From: Patiria miniata
Lineage: Eukaryota; Echinodermata; Asteroidea; Valvatida; Asterinidae
Reading direction: 5' to 3'
Length of the DNA stretch: 64,000 nucleotides
Assembly (NCBI RefSeq): GCF_015706575.1
Contig: NW_024037071.1
Location: 10,653,774 to 10,717,773, forward strand
Part shown: positions 11,430-23,814 of the stretch, one piece after another
Layout of the letters: each line of letters opens with the position of its first letter
How positions within the stretch are numbered: the stretch's first letter is position 1
Notes under the pieces: model-generated
Told to the model about the DNA's origin: nothing
The model's input: the letters and a program-made list of their open reading frames with translations, nothing else
The model's database searches: none
Position numbers and translations under genes: made by a program

Positions 11430-13420
11430 GTTGGGGTGTCTGTAGGCGATGATGAGTTTATTCCACACACAACAATTAATAAGGTTCGGGAGGCTTTGAG
11501 ATTAGTACTGGATGTGAAACGCTGGTGTGATCCAAGTTAAAAGACAGAGAGGTCGCAAAAGGCAGCCTCAACCATCGGATTCGTCACTTGTTGGCATGAG
11601 AGGGTTAACTTAACCGTTGGCTAACTAGAATGAAATAATTAATATTCATAGTACAGTACTGAAATCAAATAAGTTTACTAACAACTAAAACTTCTATGGT
11701 TAAATTACGTGGGATAATTTGCTTTTTGTTTTTCCTTTTTGAGGCGGCGAAGTAAGGGTGCATAACTGTTGAAGTTGCAGCTCAGCAGATACTATGCTAT
11801 ACATTTTTAGAAAACGTATGCACTATAGATCGGGGCGGAGTGACGTCATCAACATCTTTTCATTTGCACACCAGGTTTCATTGGTTGCTCTGTGATACCA
11901 TTCATTACTCCAGACCTAAGTAGGCTACCATTGAGTTTCAAGGGCATAGGTCTGGGAGCCAGATGGTTTAATTAAGGCAATGTAAAACAAAAAACTCCCT
12001 GATGTCTGCGGCCACCTATTCTGGGTCACGTATCTGGATGGCGATGCTAACATAAGAACGAAAGTGCGCCCGCAGGCACCCTGTTTTTAAACCACCTTCA
12101 AGATCGGTTTTCGTCCAAACGATACCATTGCAGGCGGAATTCACAGATTATTGACACCATGCAGTCCTACCTTTACTTTGAGCAAGATTTGTTGTCAAAT
12201 CGACTATTCTGGGTAATTTAAAATGATCATACGTGGCTTAAAAAACACAAAGGAGTCCCAGAAACTGCAGGGGAAAAACAATTAGGGCCGATTCGGAAAG
12301 CAAGCCTCAGGAAAGCCCACTCTGTGAGTTGTGTGTTAGTGACTGATTTACAGGAAATCACTCCCCCGCCTCCCCGCACTTAAGGGGGAAGCTCGCCTTG
12401 TCTTGTGGGGATATAACCGGGGCCACGAGCCCCCTTCAGCTCAACATGTAATCTAGACTGATTCCCCGCACGTGCGAGGTGTGAGCAGCATCCAAGTGTC
12501 TAAAAAGCTTTTGGCGAAACCGCTAGCCATTCCCCCCCCCCCCCGACTTCTTCCGACGATAAGCCGTTAATTCTTGGCACTACAGCGGCGAACGTGGTGT
12601 CCTTTTATACTTGACGAGTGAAAATGAAAGAGTACTAATCTTTGAGATCATGTCTTCCGAGGCGCTGAGCCTTTGGCCCCGGGCTAGCTCACTCTACATA
12701 GCGCAGTTCGTTCGGTCATCCGTAAAAATATAGTCTGTATTGCTGCGATATCATTTTCTCAACTTTATATCCATGTTTTTCAGGATTCCAAAAGTTTCGA
12801 ACCGTTGCTTATAATAAGGGATACCATTTCCCGGCAGTGTTGCCAAAGTATGTGTGGTAGGTCCATATCCTGCACAAAAGTCTGATCATGCACTTGGACA
12901 AAACACTAATAATAAAATTGAAGATTGGATCTCACATGAATCACAACCTTTAACCCACAACTTAAACTGAACTCATGAAAGTATGGACTTTATTATAGTT
13001 TATGGTTGAATAAACAAGGTTAAATTTAAAAAGTCATGAGTTTGTATTTTTGAACGGGACACTATAGTATTAAATGACGATATTTTTCAAAACCTGAGTG
13101 CTACATCAAAGTATTCACTGAATACAATATTTTCAACGATATTACCTGTAGCTTGATATATATTATTAAGCACAAACAAGACATGGCAAGCCTTGTAGAG
13201 CTACTAGCGTGCAATTCGTAAGGAGTCACCCCATTAAACTTCCGGATAAAAGTGTTTTCTTAATAACACATTATATTGGATACGTCATTTCACCTTAAAC
13301 TACGCTCACTGTACACAGAGTAGCGTTGGAACCATTGGAACCGGTGTAGCGTGAAGTTAGGACTCTACGAAATACGGACTCATTGGTAGTGTTGCGCATG
13401 CCTAAGAGAAGATAATTAGG
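11430..13420. other. No gene recognised; one repeat scrap
   Basis: 12165-12240 is a diverged copy of part of the 6660 repeat (TTTACTTTGAGCAAGATTT, then ATCATACGTGGCTT). 12260-12700 is GC-richer, with a C run at 12534. No coding signature, splice-supported exon or RNA fold was recognised in the rest. Confidence 0.4.
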
Positions 13421-13425
13421 AGAAT

Positions 13426-14055
13426 GACCGGTGTCACGGTCTCACTTCTCCAGCGTGCCAGCTTCTCCGGGTGGAATCGACGGATAATTGAGCACGTTAC
13501 AGTGCATGTTACATGAGCACTATTCATGCTCATGTGTCCGCTGTGCTAACTTTTCTTGGGCTGTGTTGTTGTTGTTGTAATTAAAGTCTACCGGTCCATA
13601 CAGACAGTGAGGGACACCCAAGAATGCGTTATGTAACACTTAATTCCTGGGGGTCAAGTCATTTTGCAAGCATTCTGAAGTTGTGTTCCCATCGTCATTG
13701 CGTGTGCATTGAGGAAAAATTAAGAAGCGTGTTCCTTGCTCGGTCGTGGTCCATATCACATGCATGTCCAATTTGCAACCACGTTCAACCACGGTTTAAA
13801 ATAAATGTGCATCCTTCAAGTCTTTTTGGTTATTAGGATGTTGGGAGTTAATTGCGCAACCCACCATGCCGGTCTGGATTCGAGGGTACCCTGTGACGTA
13901 TACATACAAACATCCTACCCCAAAGAACTCAGCACACACATAAAGTTGTCGAAAGTGAACACTACTGCGCAATTTTGTGCATGCGTGTTGAAGCGAAATT
14001 TCCAATTTGGAGAAGCTAGCACGCCGGAGAAGTGAGACCGTGACACCGGTCACGT
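13426..14055. mobile_element. Inverted-repeat (MITE-like) element, about 630 bp
   Basis: The left end TGACCGGTGTCACGGTCTCA then CTTCTCC and GCGTGCCAGCTTCTCC is mirrored at 14000-14048 (GGAGAAGCTAGCACGC, then GGAGAAGTGAGACCG and TGACACCGGTCA). The arms are about 45 bp with few differences. No transposase remains, and a target-site duplication was not resolved. Confidence 0.75.
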
Positions 14056-14756
14056 GAGAGGGTTTAACCAATAAAAGGGTAGAGAGAGTCCAGAGTTCAT
14101 AGGAGTCCGATTTTCGTATGACACCATAACAAGTACATTATTGGTGTCTTTAGCAATAGGCTGGTTCCCGGTCCTCCGATTGTCCTTCGGACTTCAATAT
14201 GTCCTAAGTAGCTAGCAGTGAATCCCGAATGCATTTTCCTCCTAATGTATGCACATTATATGCAGGACTTGCATAGGTGTGATTCCCGTTCCCTGAATTC
14301 AAAACCCCAACGGTCATGTTTGCGCGGAACTAACTTATTTGTAATATGGCAACAGGCTACTAATGTGCAATTTTTATGGCGATGAGCTTCGATTTTAGCT
14401 AGATTCGAATGTGTCTCTAGCAACTATCAATAAAGGGGCACTACTATTCAGTTTTTTTTTAAACCTATGGAGTAAAATGCCTTAAAGTTGTCTTCGTGGA
14501 GACACTGGCGATTTAACTTCCGAATTAGACAGTAGACTAGAGTCAGTCTTTTTGATAACCATGTGTTCAAATGTCATCCATGGAAAAAGCTGTGAATATC
14601 GTTTCAAAAATAAACAATCATGCTGCGCACGCGCAGAGGTTATCCAACCAATGGTTTAAAAGGGAGCTAGCTACCGGTATTTTGGACGAGGAAGGGACCA
14701 GTCTACTTTATCAGTGGTGCGTGCGCGTGTATGACGCATTCACTTACGACAAGGTT

Positions 14757-15612
14757 GTAATGAGTCGAGTAAATGACTTGACTCGAGTCGCAACGGGTAA
14801 TTGACTCGACTCGATTCGAGTCACTGCGAGCAAATGACTCGACTCGACTCGAGTCCCTCAACAGAAGACTCGACTCGACTCGACTCGAATGCTAAAAACA
14901 TTCGAGTCCCAATACTGTGCAAAAATATATTTGCAGTAACTTACGGTACACGACAAAGCTATTCATGTTCGCGTACTTCGCATTACCGTCAAGTTGTGGC
15001 CGCTTATCGCATACAAAATACCCGTATCACAAACTCCTAACTCGTGGTTTTATATGTAGTGCACAAACTAATACATGTACATGTATTCCGGAACCAGACT
15101 TTGAAACGCATTTCATTATCAGCCGGGCGATTTCCTAAGCCTAACTAACTAGAACTAGAACTAACTAGCTAAATGTATGTTCTGCTTTTAAATGATATTT
15201 AGATATAATCAGGATGTTGCAATTTGGTTCTGATGTTGTCAGCATAAAAATGATTCCAGACCCGAAGCAAACCCAGAGATGAAACCGAAGTTTCACTTCC
15301 TGCGAGCCGTAATGTAGATCTTTGGTAGAAATGTCAAGCCGGAGCTGTCAGCTGGGTCTTTGATCTTCATAGAACAAATTGGTGCAGTGTGTACCTTCTT
15401 CCATTCCCTAATTTATTTGATGGTGTTCAAATACCAGTGACTCGAATTGACTCTAGCACAAATTTGACTCGACTTGACCACACACTGTGAATCGATTCAA
15501 CTCGACCTTCTTTACATAATCATGACTAGACTCGGCTGCCTTGAGTCACTTCCTTAAAATGACTTGAGTCGACTCAAGTCGCAAACTTCAATGAATCAAA
15601 TCTGAGTCTTAC
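14757..15612. repeat. Element bounded by arrays of GACTCGACTCG
   Basis: Degenerate tandem copies of GACTCGACTCGAGTC at 14765-14912 and again, more diverged, at 15438-15590 flank about 530 bp of other sequence. The motif is itself nearly self-complementary, so the whole reads as a foldback-type element. The open frame at 14571-14804 runs into the left array and shows no family motif. Confidence 0.55.
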
Positions 15613-15670
15613 GAACCGGATTGCGGAAACGGATTGCCAGTGAGGTCTGAATATGGTGAGCAAAGTTAAC

Positions 15671-15871
15671 ATTTAATCCCGAAATACAAAAATAGCTCTA
15701 TTTTTAATAGAGATGTTTCTCAATTAGAATAGAGATATTAGAAAAAGAGATATATCTGTTAGAACTAGAGATATTTCTGTTAGAAACAGAGATATCTCTA
15801 TTAGAAATATTAGAAACTATAGTGATATCCCTATTTTGTTATAGAGATATCCCTTTCGCGGGATTGAATGT
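15671..15871. repeat. Short foldback element rich in AGAGATATCTCT
   Basis: Inverted ends TTAATCCCG (left) and CGGGATTGAA (right) enclose at least eight variants of (T)AGAGATAT and its complement, with TAGAA spacers. It has no coding capacity. Confidence 0.6.
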
Positions 15872-15879
15872 TTCTTTGG

Positions 15880-16745
15880 CACCCCATATCAGAATCATAT
15901 AATTACAACTAAAACCCAACACAATGTACTATCTCATGAAAATTTGACTTATTGCCTGTATAAACATGTATGGAAGTATATTAAACAATAATTCATCGGC
16001 GCCAGACTAATGCACATGGGTGGAGTGCTCAATCAGTTTGGGTGTAGTGCTCAATCAAGTGGCAGTCAGTCAGTGAGATATATTAAGCCAGTGAGATACA
16101 GTATAAACCAGTATATAAGTGAGATATCAAAACCAATCAGTAAACCATCTTTCAGTGAAGTCAGGTACACAAAAGAGTACTGCATAGGCTTTGACTAGTA
16201 AAAAAACCCTATTATTTTGCAACTTGCCATTCACAGTCCCAAATTCACAAATTCCTCGAAAGCCAGTCAGGCTCCCTTTTCTTGTGTGACCCGACTTGCC
16301 ACGCGTGGGACCAACACGCCACATTACTAGCCTCAATCTAAACATCTCGGAGGGTCTCACAGCGGTAAATAAGGCACTTCAGATCGTAGATGTACCAAGA
16401 GACATTGTACAGTCGCAAGAACAATCCCCCATTAGGCCCTGTTGAAGAGCCCCAAAGCGACAATACTAAACAACTTCATTATCTTTTTAAACAATAAAAT
16501 CCGTCATTCTTTGAATTATTTCCCCCCCCCAAATAAAAGCCATTTAATACATACTTTGTTCTCCATTTGGAATATGACGCCAACGTGCTCACCCAAAATC
16601 ACTCAAATCGAGACTACCCTTCTAACAACAATATAAACATTTCGAAGTACTTCTTTGATGAAGGTTCGATATAAGTTTTATGTTACACAATACAAAAGTC
16701 CTGCTATCTCTCACACACAAAAACGACTGATGAATGCAAAAGATA
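15880..16745. other. No gene recognised
   Basis: A small block of repeated CAGTGAGATA(T) motifs lies at 16070-16130. Nothing else was identified. Confidence 0.4.
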
Positions 16746-16752
16746 CATATAC

Positions 16753-16905
16753 AGTCGGCTCCCATTATAGCGAAAACGGTTAGGACGAAATTCAGGTTAT
16801 TACAAACACATATCTTCGGTCCCGGCAAAATTGTGCACATGTCTATGGGGGAAAAAATCGCTTAAGACGAAAACGGACAGTACGAAATTCCTGTTAAGAC
16901 GAAAG
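16753..16905 (+). mobile_element. pogo/Tigger-like terminal fragment
   Basis: CAGTCGGCTCCCATTATAGC, then GAAAACGGTTAGGACGAAAT and related internal repeats (CTTAAGACGAAAACGG, GTTAAGACGAAAGG) are typical of ends of pogo/Tigger-type elements of the Tc1/mariner superfamily. I could not find the opposite terminus, so this is called a fragment. Confidence 0.5.
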
Positions 16906-16969
16906 GTTTTGGCGACCCCGTTGAGTAAAAAGGCATTGTTAGCAACCCATTTATTACAACAACAAAAAA

Positions 16970-17749
16970 TAAAACCACAAAAGCTTATATTTCACGGCTT
17001 TTTTCCACGACTGATGCATGCAAAAGATACATATACATGTACCTGCAAATATTTGGGAAGGAATGATACATTTTGGGAAATTAACATTTTTGAAGTTTTA
17101 TGTTTTGATTTATTGTCATGTTTTAATTTCAAAGAAATAAAAATCCTCTTATCGTACAACCTTTTGTAATAAGCGTCTGCAATCCTCTGGTAAAACAACC
17201 TCCTATTTTCGGTTGATTTGTGCCTCTGGAGATCCGTCTACATTTTTTTGGCCGTAAATGACTTGGATATCTATTTCCTAACTAATCGTTGGCAGACTAT
17301 TTTCGGTCGATGTCTCAGTTAAAAAAATCCATAGCGATTAAAAAACAAATCTTTCAGAATGTCGAAAACCGCAACGGGGGAGCAACGTTTAAGGAAAAAG
17401 GAGCTTAATTTTAAATAATTTCACATTATGAGAAGGAATTAAGGGCAAAATTCAAATAACTCTTTTGGAGAGTTTTGGAGAAGCTATTATGTAAAATTTT
17501 CATTTAAAGAATTCGAACAAAGGTACTGTGGCCGGGGTTGAGCCGACAGGTAGGTGCCGCTTTAAAATAAACAGGGGAAACTCCACTAATGGTTCTGCAA
17601 CAATGATGAATATAAAGTGACTGAATATTTTAGAGAATTCTTGTGATTCTTGAGGCATAATAAAAACTTTCTCCGCCCGAATAGGGGTCCCTATTTCATT
17701 GTGACGTCATCTGAAAAGTACCGCTCAGCTTGCCGGTCACCATCTGTGT
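16970..17749. other. No gene recognised
   Basis: AT-rich sequence with open frames on both strands at 16992-17198, none resembling a protein family. Confidence 0.4.
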
Positions 17750-17750
17750 G

Positions 17751-17940
17751 TTTATGATGTAAATCGAGGACACACACATGCAACATCATCGATGAATTGA
17801 GGACGGTAAACCAAATCGAGGACCACCTCGATTATAAAAATTGTACAAAACCAATGACAGCTGTTGCAAAAATGTTTTTGGAGTATAAACAAAGGAAAAG
17901 GGAAAAGGAACAATAGAAAATCCTCGATTTACACCATAAA
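17751..17940 (-). mobile_element. 190-bp MITE, copy 1
   Basis: The inverted ends TTTATGATGTAAATCGAGGA and TCCTCGATTTACACCATAAA bound a 190 bp unit with no coding capacity. Copies in the opposite orientation occur at 23486-23662 and 51500-51687, sharing the ends and internal blocks such as TTGTACAAAACCAATGACAG (complement in the others). Confidence 0.85.
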
Positions 17941-17949
17941 CAAACGTAA

Positions 17950-18940
17950 GTGTCTATGTGTTTGTGTGAGCAAGATCTGGCAAGCTATATGTTATTCTAT
18001 ACCGATTTCATGATGTCACAACCAGGAAGGGGTCTGTTTCGGGGTGGGACGCAAAGATATTCCCAAATTTTCATCTCTTACGTAGGCCTATTCGTTACTG
18101 TTTCAAACCATTATGCCATTGTTTCCTATTTCTTTAAACCTTTAATCTCAACCTTATTAACTCACTAAAGGCCCTGTGTGACTGCTGTCCTGTCCTCACA
18201 TTTGTCAAATTTTTCAAGTGACCAGCCGCAGGAGATAATCACGAAAGCGCATGCGCAACACATCCAACGAGTCCGTATTTCCTAGTACAAATTTCACACC
18301 ACACTGGTAAACGTTTGTCTTCAAGTAGGCCCTATAAAGCGGATCTCGTGCCATATATATATAGGTTTTCCTGAACAATTTTGGAAAATGTGTACACGAA
18401 TTTGTAAAAAAAAAAGAGCATTCATTTTCGTGCGAAATAGAATGAACGTTTAAAGTCCCTGTTTCTATTTAACAAATAATAATTCTATTTCCATAAAGGT
18501 GCATTCAGTTGTTAAAAAAAAAATCAGCGTACGATTTCCCGAATGTGCACTGCATTTAGTGTATTGACATTTCATTTTAAACGCGAAATCGAAGTCACAT
18601 CCGCAATCCTGTTTTCCTTTTAATTTATCGTCAATCTATTTCGGTAAACGTGCAGCCGATTTCCCGAGCAGTGTTATTTAACGTATGCATGGTAAAGCAT
18701 TGGAATTCATTGATGTGTTAGCAAAAGTAACACGAGAAATGTTTGATTGAATGATTGAATGTTTGAATATTCATGTGATTGAACTAAACCAATTTTGTAT
18801 TTTTTTTAAAACAGATTACCAACTATTGTAACAAATCCTATATAAAAACCTAAGCTGAAGAAAATCGTTCTTTTTTTTTTTGCTCAGCATTTGCCACAAT
18901 CGCATCATATAACCAAGTGTCACAGTTCACATAGTCCTAA
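17950..18940. other. Flank of the transposase remnant, no separate gene
   Basis: AT-rich sequence. It may include the left end of the element carrying the transposase remnant that follows, but I could not pair it with an inverted copy on the right. Confidence 0.35.
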
Positions 18941-18951
18941 AATATCCAATA

Positions 18952-19995
18952 ATGGCTGCAAGAGGGAGATACAGACGAATCTCGGACGTTGACCGAAATC
19001 GCCTCATCGATGCTCTTGAGGCTGACGACGCTGACTATCTGCAGGTAGCAGATACGCTGGGCATCAAGCACTCAACGGCCAGATCAGTCGTTGGCACATA
19101 TCTCCGAGATGGTCGTCGTATTAACAAGCTGCCGAAAGGAGGACCAATAAACCAGAAGATTGACGGCGACATGAGAGATGCCCTTCAACGATATCTATAT
19201 TATAACCCCCTTCTAAATTTGCGTCTACTCAATGCTCAACTGCGAGCTGATCTTCCCGATAAGCCCTTCGTGACCACTAGTACCATCGCTAGAACTCTAG
19301 ATGATATGCTTATAACTCTTAAACTAGAGGAAGATGTTCCAGAACACATGAATAAGCCACGCGTATTAGATGCACGAGTTATATTTGGAAACTGGTTTCT
19401 CACTGGTTGGTGTTCTTTGGACACACTTTGTTCATTGACGAGACTAGTTACAACTTCAGATCCGTCGGTCTTATGGTCGCGCTCCTCGTGGAGTGCAAGC
19501 GAGGCGTGTCGTCCATGGCCAGAGAGGCAAGCAAGTCAACACCACGTTTGCCATTTCTGGTGAGGTTGGACTTGTGGCTCACAGGATATCATTAGGGACT
19601 GTGACAAGAGGGACTTTTGATGAGTTCTTAGCGACAACTGTACGGTAATGTGGTATGTTATTCCCCGCAGGTGAACGCATAATCCGAGCCTAACCACCCC
19701 TAATGCTGGCAATTTTACCATCAAGCTGCTTCCCCGTACTCGCCATTCTTAAATCCAACGGAAATGGCGCACTCAGCTTTCAAGGCGGGAGTGAAGCGCA
19801 CGCTGGGGCTACCTGAATGGCAGGACAGATTTGGAGACCAAGACGCAATTAAGAGTCTAAGCTGGTGTGAACCTGCAAGTCTGGAGATCCCTCTGTCTCC
19901 AGGAGGTGGCTGCACCTGCGAAGTGCACTATTCTCAGACATCTCCCTCGATGTCTTGGTGTATAGACAGGTCATTGACGGATAGACAATCGAAGT
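18952..19995 (+). pseudogene. Tc1/mariner-IS630 type DDE transposase, decayed
   Basis: Residues 1-120 of the first frame (18952 onward, MAARGRYRRISDVDRNRLID) look like a helix-turn-helix DNA-binding region, with VADTLGIKHSTARSVVGTYL as recognition region. The catalytic part continues in other frames: TLFIDETSYNF near 19425 carries the first acidic residue, SYNFR follows it, and SPYSPFLNPTEMAHSAFKAG near 19729-19790 is the conserved block with the final acidic residue. The family is usually about 330-350 residues in one frame. Here it takes at least three frames, and the middle aspartate block is not recognisable, so it is non-functional. The first frame is open for 203 codons, which suggests moderate age. 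It is a plain DNA transposon, with no host role implied. Confidence 0.8.
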
Positions 19996-19999
19996 GAAC

Positions 20000-22140
20000 A
20001 AATGAGAGAGAACTTTAAGAAAGACATAACAATACAGAACCAACAATAACAAGTCCCCAGATCCCATGTAAGATGACACGTGATGTTTCCTTTTACCGTC
20101 CCAATATGCCTGTCAGATTTATATCATTTTAACATTTCATTTCCCTACGTTTCACATAGGCCTTTGTGTATATAGAACAAACACATTAATGATCAATACA
20201 ATACATTGATTAATTTGTGAAGCAATCAAAGTTATATCATGATTTGTATACTTTATTTCAATTGAAATCATAACAAAAAGACTTCAACTCAGCCCGTGTC
20301 ACAATGAAAAAAAAATGAAAATCGTAATAATCGGCAACGCATACGTCGAACTGCAAGCCTAATCAAGTATTTGTAATCCTTTAAATGAAACGTTATACAT
20401 ATTCATTTATTTTGAATGATGAAATCGAATGCTGTTATTGCGAAAATGAAACCTGGATATCGTTCTAAAAACTAGCGCCAAATTAAAATAATGGTTTACA
20501 AATTCAAATGCACATTTTCCAAAATTGTCCGGGAAAACCTATATTAAAGTTGAACGACCAGCAACATAGTATTTTACGCCTGGATGCTAATGAGAGTTAT
20601 TCGACCTTTTTATATATATATCTCTCTCTCGATATATATTATTATTGTATTCGGCAAGTGAAGCAGGTAGCTGGAGATGCATTTCCTGATAGCTTCTGGT
20701 TAGCTATTCTCTCCCATGCCTATATAGAATTTCATGACTAAACGGACCTGCTTGGTGTCCATTCCATACAACCGAGCGTGGAGGATACCTGTTTCACTGA
20801 AATACGATGCACTCCTTGCTACAAAAAAAACCTCACAAAATCGATATGGAGAAAAGTGCAAACTAGGATCACATGATCGAGAGAAAGACCCTTCCCTGGA
20901 TTGAAGCAACGGCGACGCTTCAATAGAAAATAATAAGACAAACTGGTAAAGCGGTCTAATATGCGCACTGATATGATGTCGGTTGTATTATCAGTGCGCA
21001 ATGATCAGAATGGTGATTCACTGGAAGTCTTTTCATACGTCTGATCTGGTTTACACAATGGGACCGCGTATAGCCTATTCATTGGCGCTGGGGAAATCCT
21101 ATACGATAGCACTGCCCGAATTTCACCAGCCTTCAACCAGTCCGAGTCGCAAGTGACATTCGGTAATGAAGGACGTTAAAGTTGCGGATACCGAATCTAC
21201 TGAGGGTTAGGGGTCTAAAACTCCCTCTTCACGGTCGCAAAAATAGGGAAATCATGCCAAACTGAGCACAGCAAGTGCCTGCTAAACGAACCCTCCCCCC
21301 CCCCCCCCCCCATCCAAACAGATCCTTCCCTTTGTTTTGCTCGTCACTCTCTACACTTTGCTCGTATACTCTATATGCCTTGCACGCAAGGACACTGGTG
21401 TACACAATGATCTTGTTCACAAAATATTGTGAAGGAAAGAAACGAAAAGCATTGTGGTATGCGAACTACAACTGGTCTCTTGGACATTAGGTAGTCCGAG
21501 TGTCGCCCGTTGGCCAGGGGAGCCCTCTCTGTCTCCTTCCCGTGCAAGGGGATATTCTGTAGACTAATTAGGGAGGTGTGAACGAGTGAATTTCGTCGCA
21601 GTCGGCCGTAGCTTGATGGAGGCGGCTTCCACAAGACCATGTAATATAATGAAAGGCGATCTCCACTGATACAAAACGCCGCTGTAAAATTGCAGCTAAT
21701 TTTTACTGTGCGGTCATTTTAATTGTCAAGCCTACTCATATTGCACCTGCTGGACGAAGGTAATAACATATTGTATTTCAATTTCACACGATCGGCGACC
21801 CGCACCCATTAAAACAAACCTATTTTTTTTTTTTTATATTCTCGGCGGTGTTATAAGGTGATTATAAACTTGATGAGGTCACACTCAAATAACATTGACC
21901 TCTGTGGAATGTGGAAAGTTTTGTTCTGTTAAGTTGTTGCTGACGTATTTTGTGCACTTCGAAGACTATCAAATCGTTGTAATCACGCCAAGCCAGCTCT
22001 CGTGAGAAAAATAAAATTCTTTTTGAAAAATATATATCCATTTCGAAAGAAGCGGCGACAGCTGAAGACTAGCTATTGGTCCTTTCTCTGCATTTGTTAC
22101 GTCAATGAAGGATGCTTGAAAGCATTATTAAAATGTTGTA
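20000..22140. other. No gene recognised
   Basis: Contains a TATATATATATCTCTCTCTC microsatellite at about 20613 and a run of C at 21294-21311. No coding exon with family similarity or consistent splice sites was found. Confidence 0.4.
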
Positions 22141-22145
22141 CAATA

Positions 22146-22643
22146 CAGGGTAGATCAAAAAAAATAGGAAACCGCGATATTATTGCTAATTGGAACAAAA
22201 GTAGGGCACATGTGAATCGAAGGGCGATATCCTCTGTTAGGGTTGAATCTCCTCTTTAAAATGATACCCTGATCGTGTCCTTGCATTCACGGTTGACTGA
22301 GCAGTGACTAATTTTATGAAAGGGTCTATTTAGAGACTTGCGCCACTTTTCATGGCGAAATCTTTTTTTCCCACACCTGCCTTGATTTGAAACCAAAGCC
22401 TTTCACTCTGTGACAATTGACACAACAAAAACCACAATTGAAATGTGGTGCAATTCTCTAAATAGACTCTTTCATAAAATTGGTCCCTGCTCAGTCAACC
22501 GTGAATGTAATGACATGATCAGGGTGTCATTTTAAAGAGGAGATTCAACCCTAACAGAGGATATCTCCCTTCGATTCACACGTGCCCTACTTCTGTTCCA
22601 ATTAGCAATAATATCTCGGTTTTTTTTTTTTTTATCCACCCTA
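22146..22643. mobile_element. Foldback MITE with Tc1/mariner-like ends
   Basis: Long inverted arms of roughly 200 bp: the left arm runs from CAGGGTAGATC through GAGGAGATTCAACCC (complement) to TCTATTTAGAGA, and the right arm mirrors it up to TATCCACCCTA. TA dinucleotides flank both ends, as expected for Tc1/mariner target duplications. The spacer of about 100 bp encodes nothing. The two arms differ at few positions, so insertion is fairly recent. Confidence 0.85.
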
Positions 22644-22649
22644 TATAGT

Positions 22650-23290
22650 GAAGCAATGTAAGATCGGAGTTATGGTTTTTGAGAAAATGCAAAGCTTCGT
22701 TTTAAGGAATGAATCAAAGGAAGTTCAATGGGTCGGAAAACTAGAAATAGAAATTGCTTCACGATTGGAATTTCAAGTCACATGGAAAATAGTCGTCATT
22801 AAGTCACAAAGTCAACAATTAAAACTTCATGAAATAACTTTATTATTTTTCATAGACAGTGCATATTGATACATTTTCAACAATATAGAACAACTAACTT
22901 GCCTTTTGGCCAACGGAAGCAACGCCATTTGGCAGCACAGCACCAAATAGCAAGGATAAAGTCTCATAAACAACTGTACATTGAAATCAAAATGTGAACT
23001 CAGAATCATGCGGTATTCAAACTATATACAAATTAAAAAGTAAATCCCATTTAAGTCGGTACTTCATGAAAACATCATTGTAGATTTTTCAGAACGCAAA
23101 CTTCATCTCGATTATCTAAAAGCTAACAATAAAGGCTTTTAGATCATTTTTGTTGGTACTTGATCCCTTCTTCACAATGAATAAACACGCCCATGCATCA
23201 GGGGAGGCGGGGGTGGGGGCAGGGGCTTAGTGACCGGGGAGGGGGAATCCTCTTTATCTTTTCCCCACTCCCAGCGACATTTGGACACAC
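22650..23290. other. No gene recognised
   Basis: Unassigned sequence ending in a G-rich patch (23200-23250). No signature was found. Confidence 0.4.
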
Positions 23291-23299
23291 ACGTGTGTA

Positions 23300-23465
23300 A
23301 TTGCCTGTAATCGCGGACCCCCCATCGTCCCTCTTTTGTCTGTAATCAACTTTTTAGGAAGACCTCCCATATGTTTTGTACACGATTCTAAATTGGGGAC
23401 CTTCGGGAATTGCGGACCCTATTGTCCTCTTTTGTTCAACGCCCCCTATTGAATGCAGAAATAAA
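23300..23465 (+). repeat. Dispersed repeat shared with 59118-59278
   Basis: Blocks TCCCTCTTTTGT, AAGACCTCCCATATG, CTTCGGGAATTG and TATTGTCCTC occur in the same order and orientation in both places. No coding capacity and no clear ends. Confidence 0.7.
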
Positions 23466-23485
23466 CTCGTACCCATCCAGGTTTG

Positions 23486-23662
23486 TTAATGGTGTAAATC
23501 GAGGATTTTCTATTGTTGCTCTTTCATTTTCCTTTGTTTAAACTTTTATGCAACAGCTCTCATTGATTTTGTACAAGTTTCTAATCCAGGTCGTCTTCGA
23601 TATGGTTTCTGTCCTCAATTCATCCATGATGTTGCACGTGTGTGTCCTCGATTTACACCATA
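23486..23662 (+). mobile_element. 190-bp MITE, copy 2
   Basis: Same family as 17751-17940 and 51500-51687, with ends GGTGTAAATCGAGGA and TCCTCGATTTACACC. It is slightly shorter and more diverged than the other two copies. Confidence 0.85.
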
Positions 23663-23814
23663 ACATGCACCCACATACAAACACAGACCCACACATAGTA
23701 ATCTACATTTCTGGATTTTCCATGTAGCCTACATGTATTTTGGTCATACAATTGCAATTTGAGGTTTTGCGCGCTGAATCGCACAATTTTGCAGACTCTG
23801 AAGTGAGAGGTGGT

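Noticed and set aside
14571-14804. Frame starting MSSMEKAVNIVSKINNHAAH as a possible small gene
   Set aside because: No family match. It runs into the GACTCG array, and there is no supporting splice or promoter context.
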